Shown here in pieces: positions 37,777 through 37,847 of a stretch of 37,847 bases of DNA; the first letter of the stretch is position 1, and each line of letters opens with the position of its first letter. The stretch covers positions 1 through 37,847 of the forward strand of contig JAZRJT010000071.1 of NCBI GenBank assembly GCA_045645905.1, given 5' to 3'. A program made the translations under genes and the position numbers. The DNA comes from SIG440 sp045645905. Lineage in GTDB: Bacteria > Bacillota > Clostridia > Monoglobales > Monoglobaceae. Below the pieces are notes generated by a model, which was not told the DNA's origin, made no database searches, and saw only the letters and a list, made by a program, of their open reading frames with translations.

Positions 37777-37847
37777 CAAATAAAAAGGCCGTGGGGTACA
37801 AGTCGGATCGTAGCCATGTCGTTCTGTGAGCCAAGGAGTGGGATCCA
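37777..37847. other. GC-rich non-coding right end, possible cos region
   Basis: The last 61 bases are about 59% G+C (36 of 61), against about a third for the genome, and encode nothing. The location between the HNH-kinase gene and the window edge suits a cos/packaging site. No match to the first bases of the window is visible, so end redundancy is not shown. Confidence 0.45.

Noticed and set aside
1..37847. tRNA or rRNA genes, insertion sequences
   Set aside because: I saw no cloverleaf-like tRNA, ribosomal RNA segments or transposase with terminal repeats; by-eye reading could miss a degenerate tRNA.

Overview
The window looks like an essentially complete temperate siphovirus (Caudoviricetes) genome of about 37.8 kb in its extracellular or circularisable form, not an integrated prophage. 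The low G+C (about one third by eye), the strong GGAGG ribosome sites and the protein families (P27/HK97-type head, Dit/Gp37-type tail tip, ArpU late regulator, replisome organiser with an internal origin) point to a Clostridia host, probably a gut Lachnospiraceae-like bacterium. The host assignment is inference. A perfect 50-bp attP-like inverted repeat lies intact beside the integrase with phage genes on both sides, so the sequence is not opened at the integration site; it appears to be opened near the packaging site, between the HNH/terminase genes.

Layout: 1-3.9 kb packaging and portal; 3.9-5.8 kb two cargo/toxin-like genes that share an N-terminal leader (a GNAT-like protein and a zeta-toxin kinase), followed by a 61-aa candidate antitoxin; 5.8-9.0 kb prohead protease, major capsid, head fibre and a structural protein; 9.0-20.4 kb connector and tail genes. 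Two probable translational recodings occur in the tail genes: a +1 shift adding a second Ig-like domain to the major tail protein, and a G/GT-type tail chaperone fusion. From 20.4 to 23.6 kb is an accessory island of small genes in four transcription units. Each has a near-consensus promoter with the same palindromic operator in its spacer, and a small HTH protein encoded inside the island has that operator in its own promoter. One island gene is a near-identical second copy of the 61-aa gene beside the zeta toxin.

From 23.7 to 26.1 kb lie the attP candidate, a large serine integrase and a CI/Cro-like divergent switch. From 26.1 to 35.0 kb is one long rightward early operon: SSB, an adenine methyltransferase, a replisome organiser with an internal iteron-like origin, HNH, a PP-loop (PAPS-reductase-like) enzyme, MazG-like, DUF4406, an RNA-ligase-like protein and many small genes, ending with an ArpU-like late activator and a terminator. 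An 11-bp element (GCAGCAGGATG or one-base variant) recurs at five gene junctions of this operon and at an apparent fusion junction in the accessory island. From 35.1 to 37.8 kb are the late control region, holin, a membrane protein, a GH25-LysM endolysin, a second TerS-like protein and an HNH-kinase fusion. If the ends join, the late operon runs from the lysis genes through packaging, head and tail, with lysis first instead of last.

The most interesting inference is a virion-cargo toxin/immunity arrangement: the leader of both cargo proteins resembles the C-terminal tail of the prohead protease (a possible procapsid-loading peptide), and the candidate immunity gene is present twice under different regulation, once late beside the toxin and once in the repressor-controlled island.
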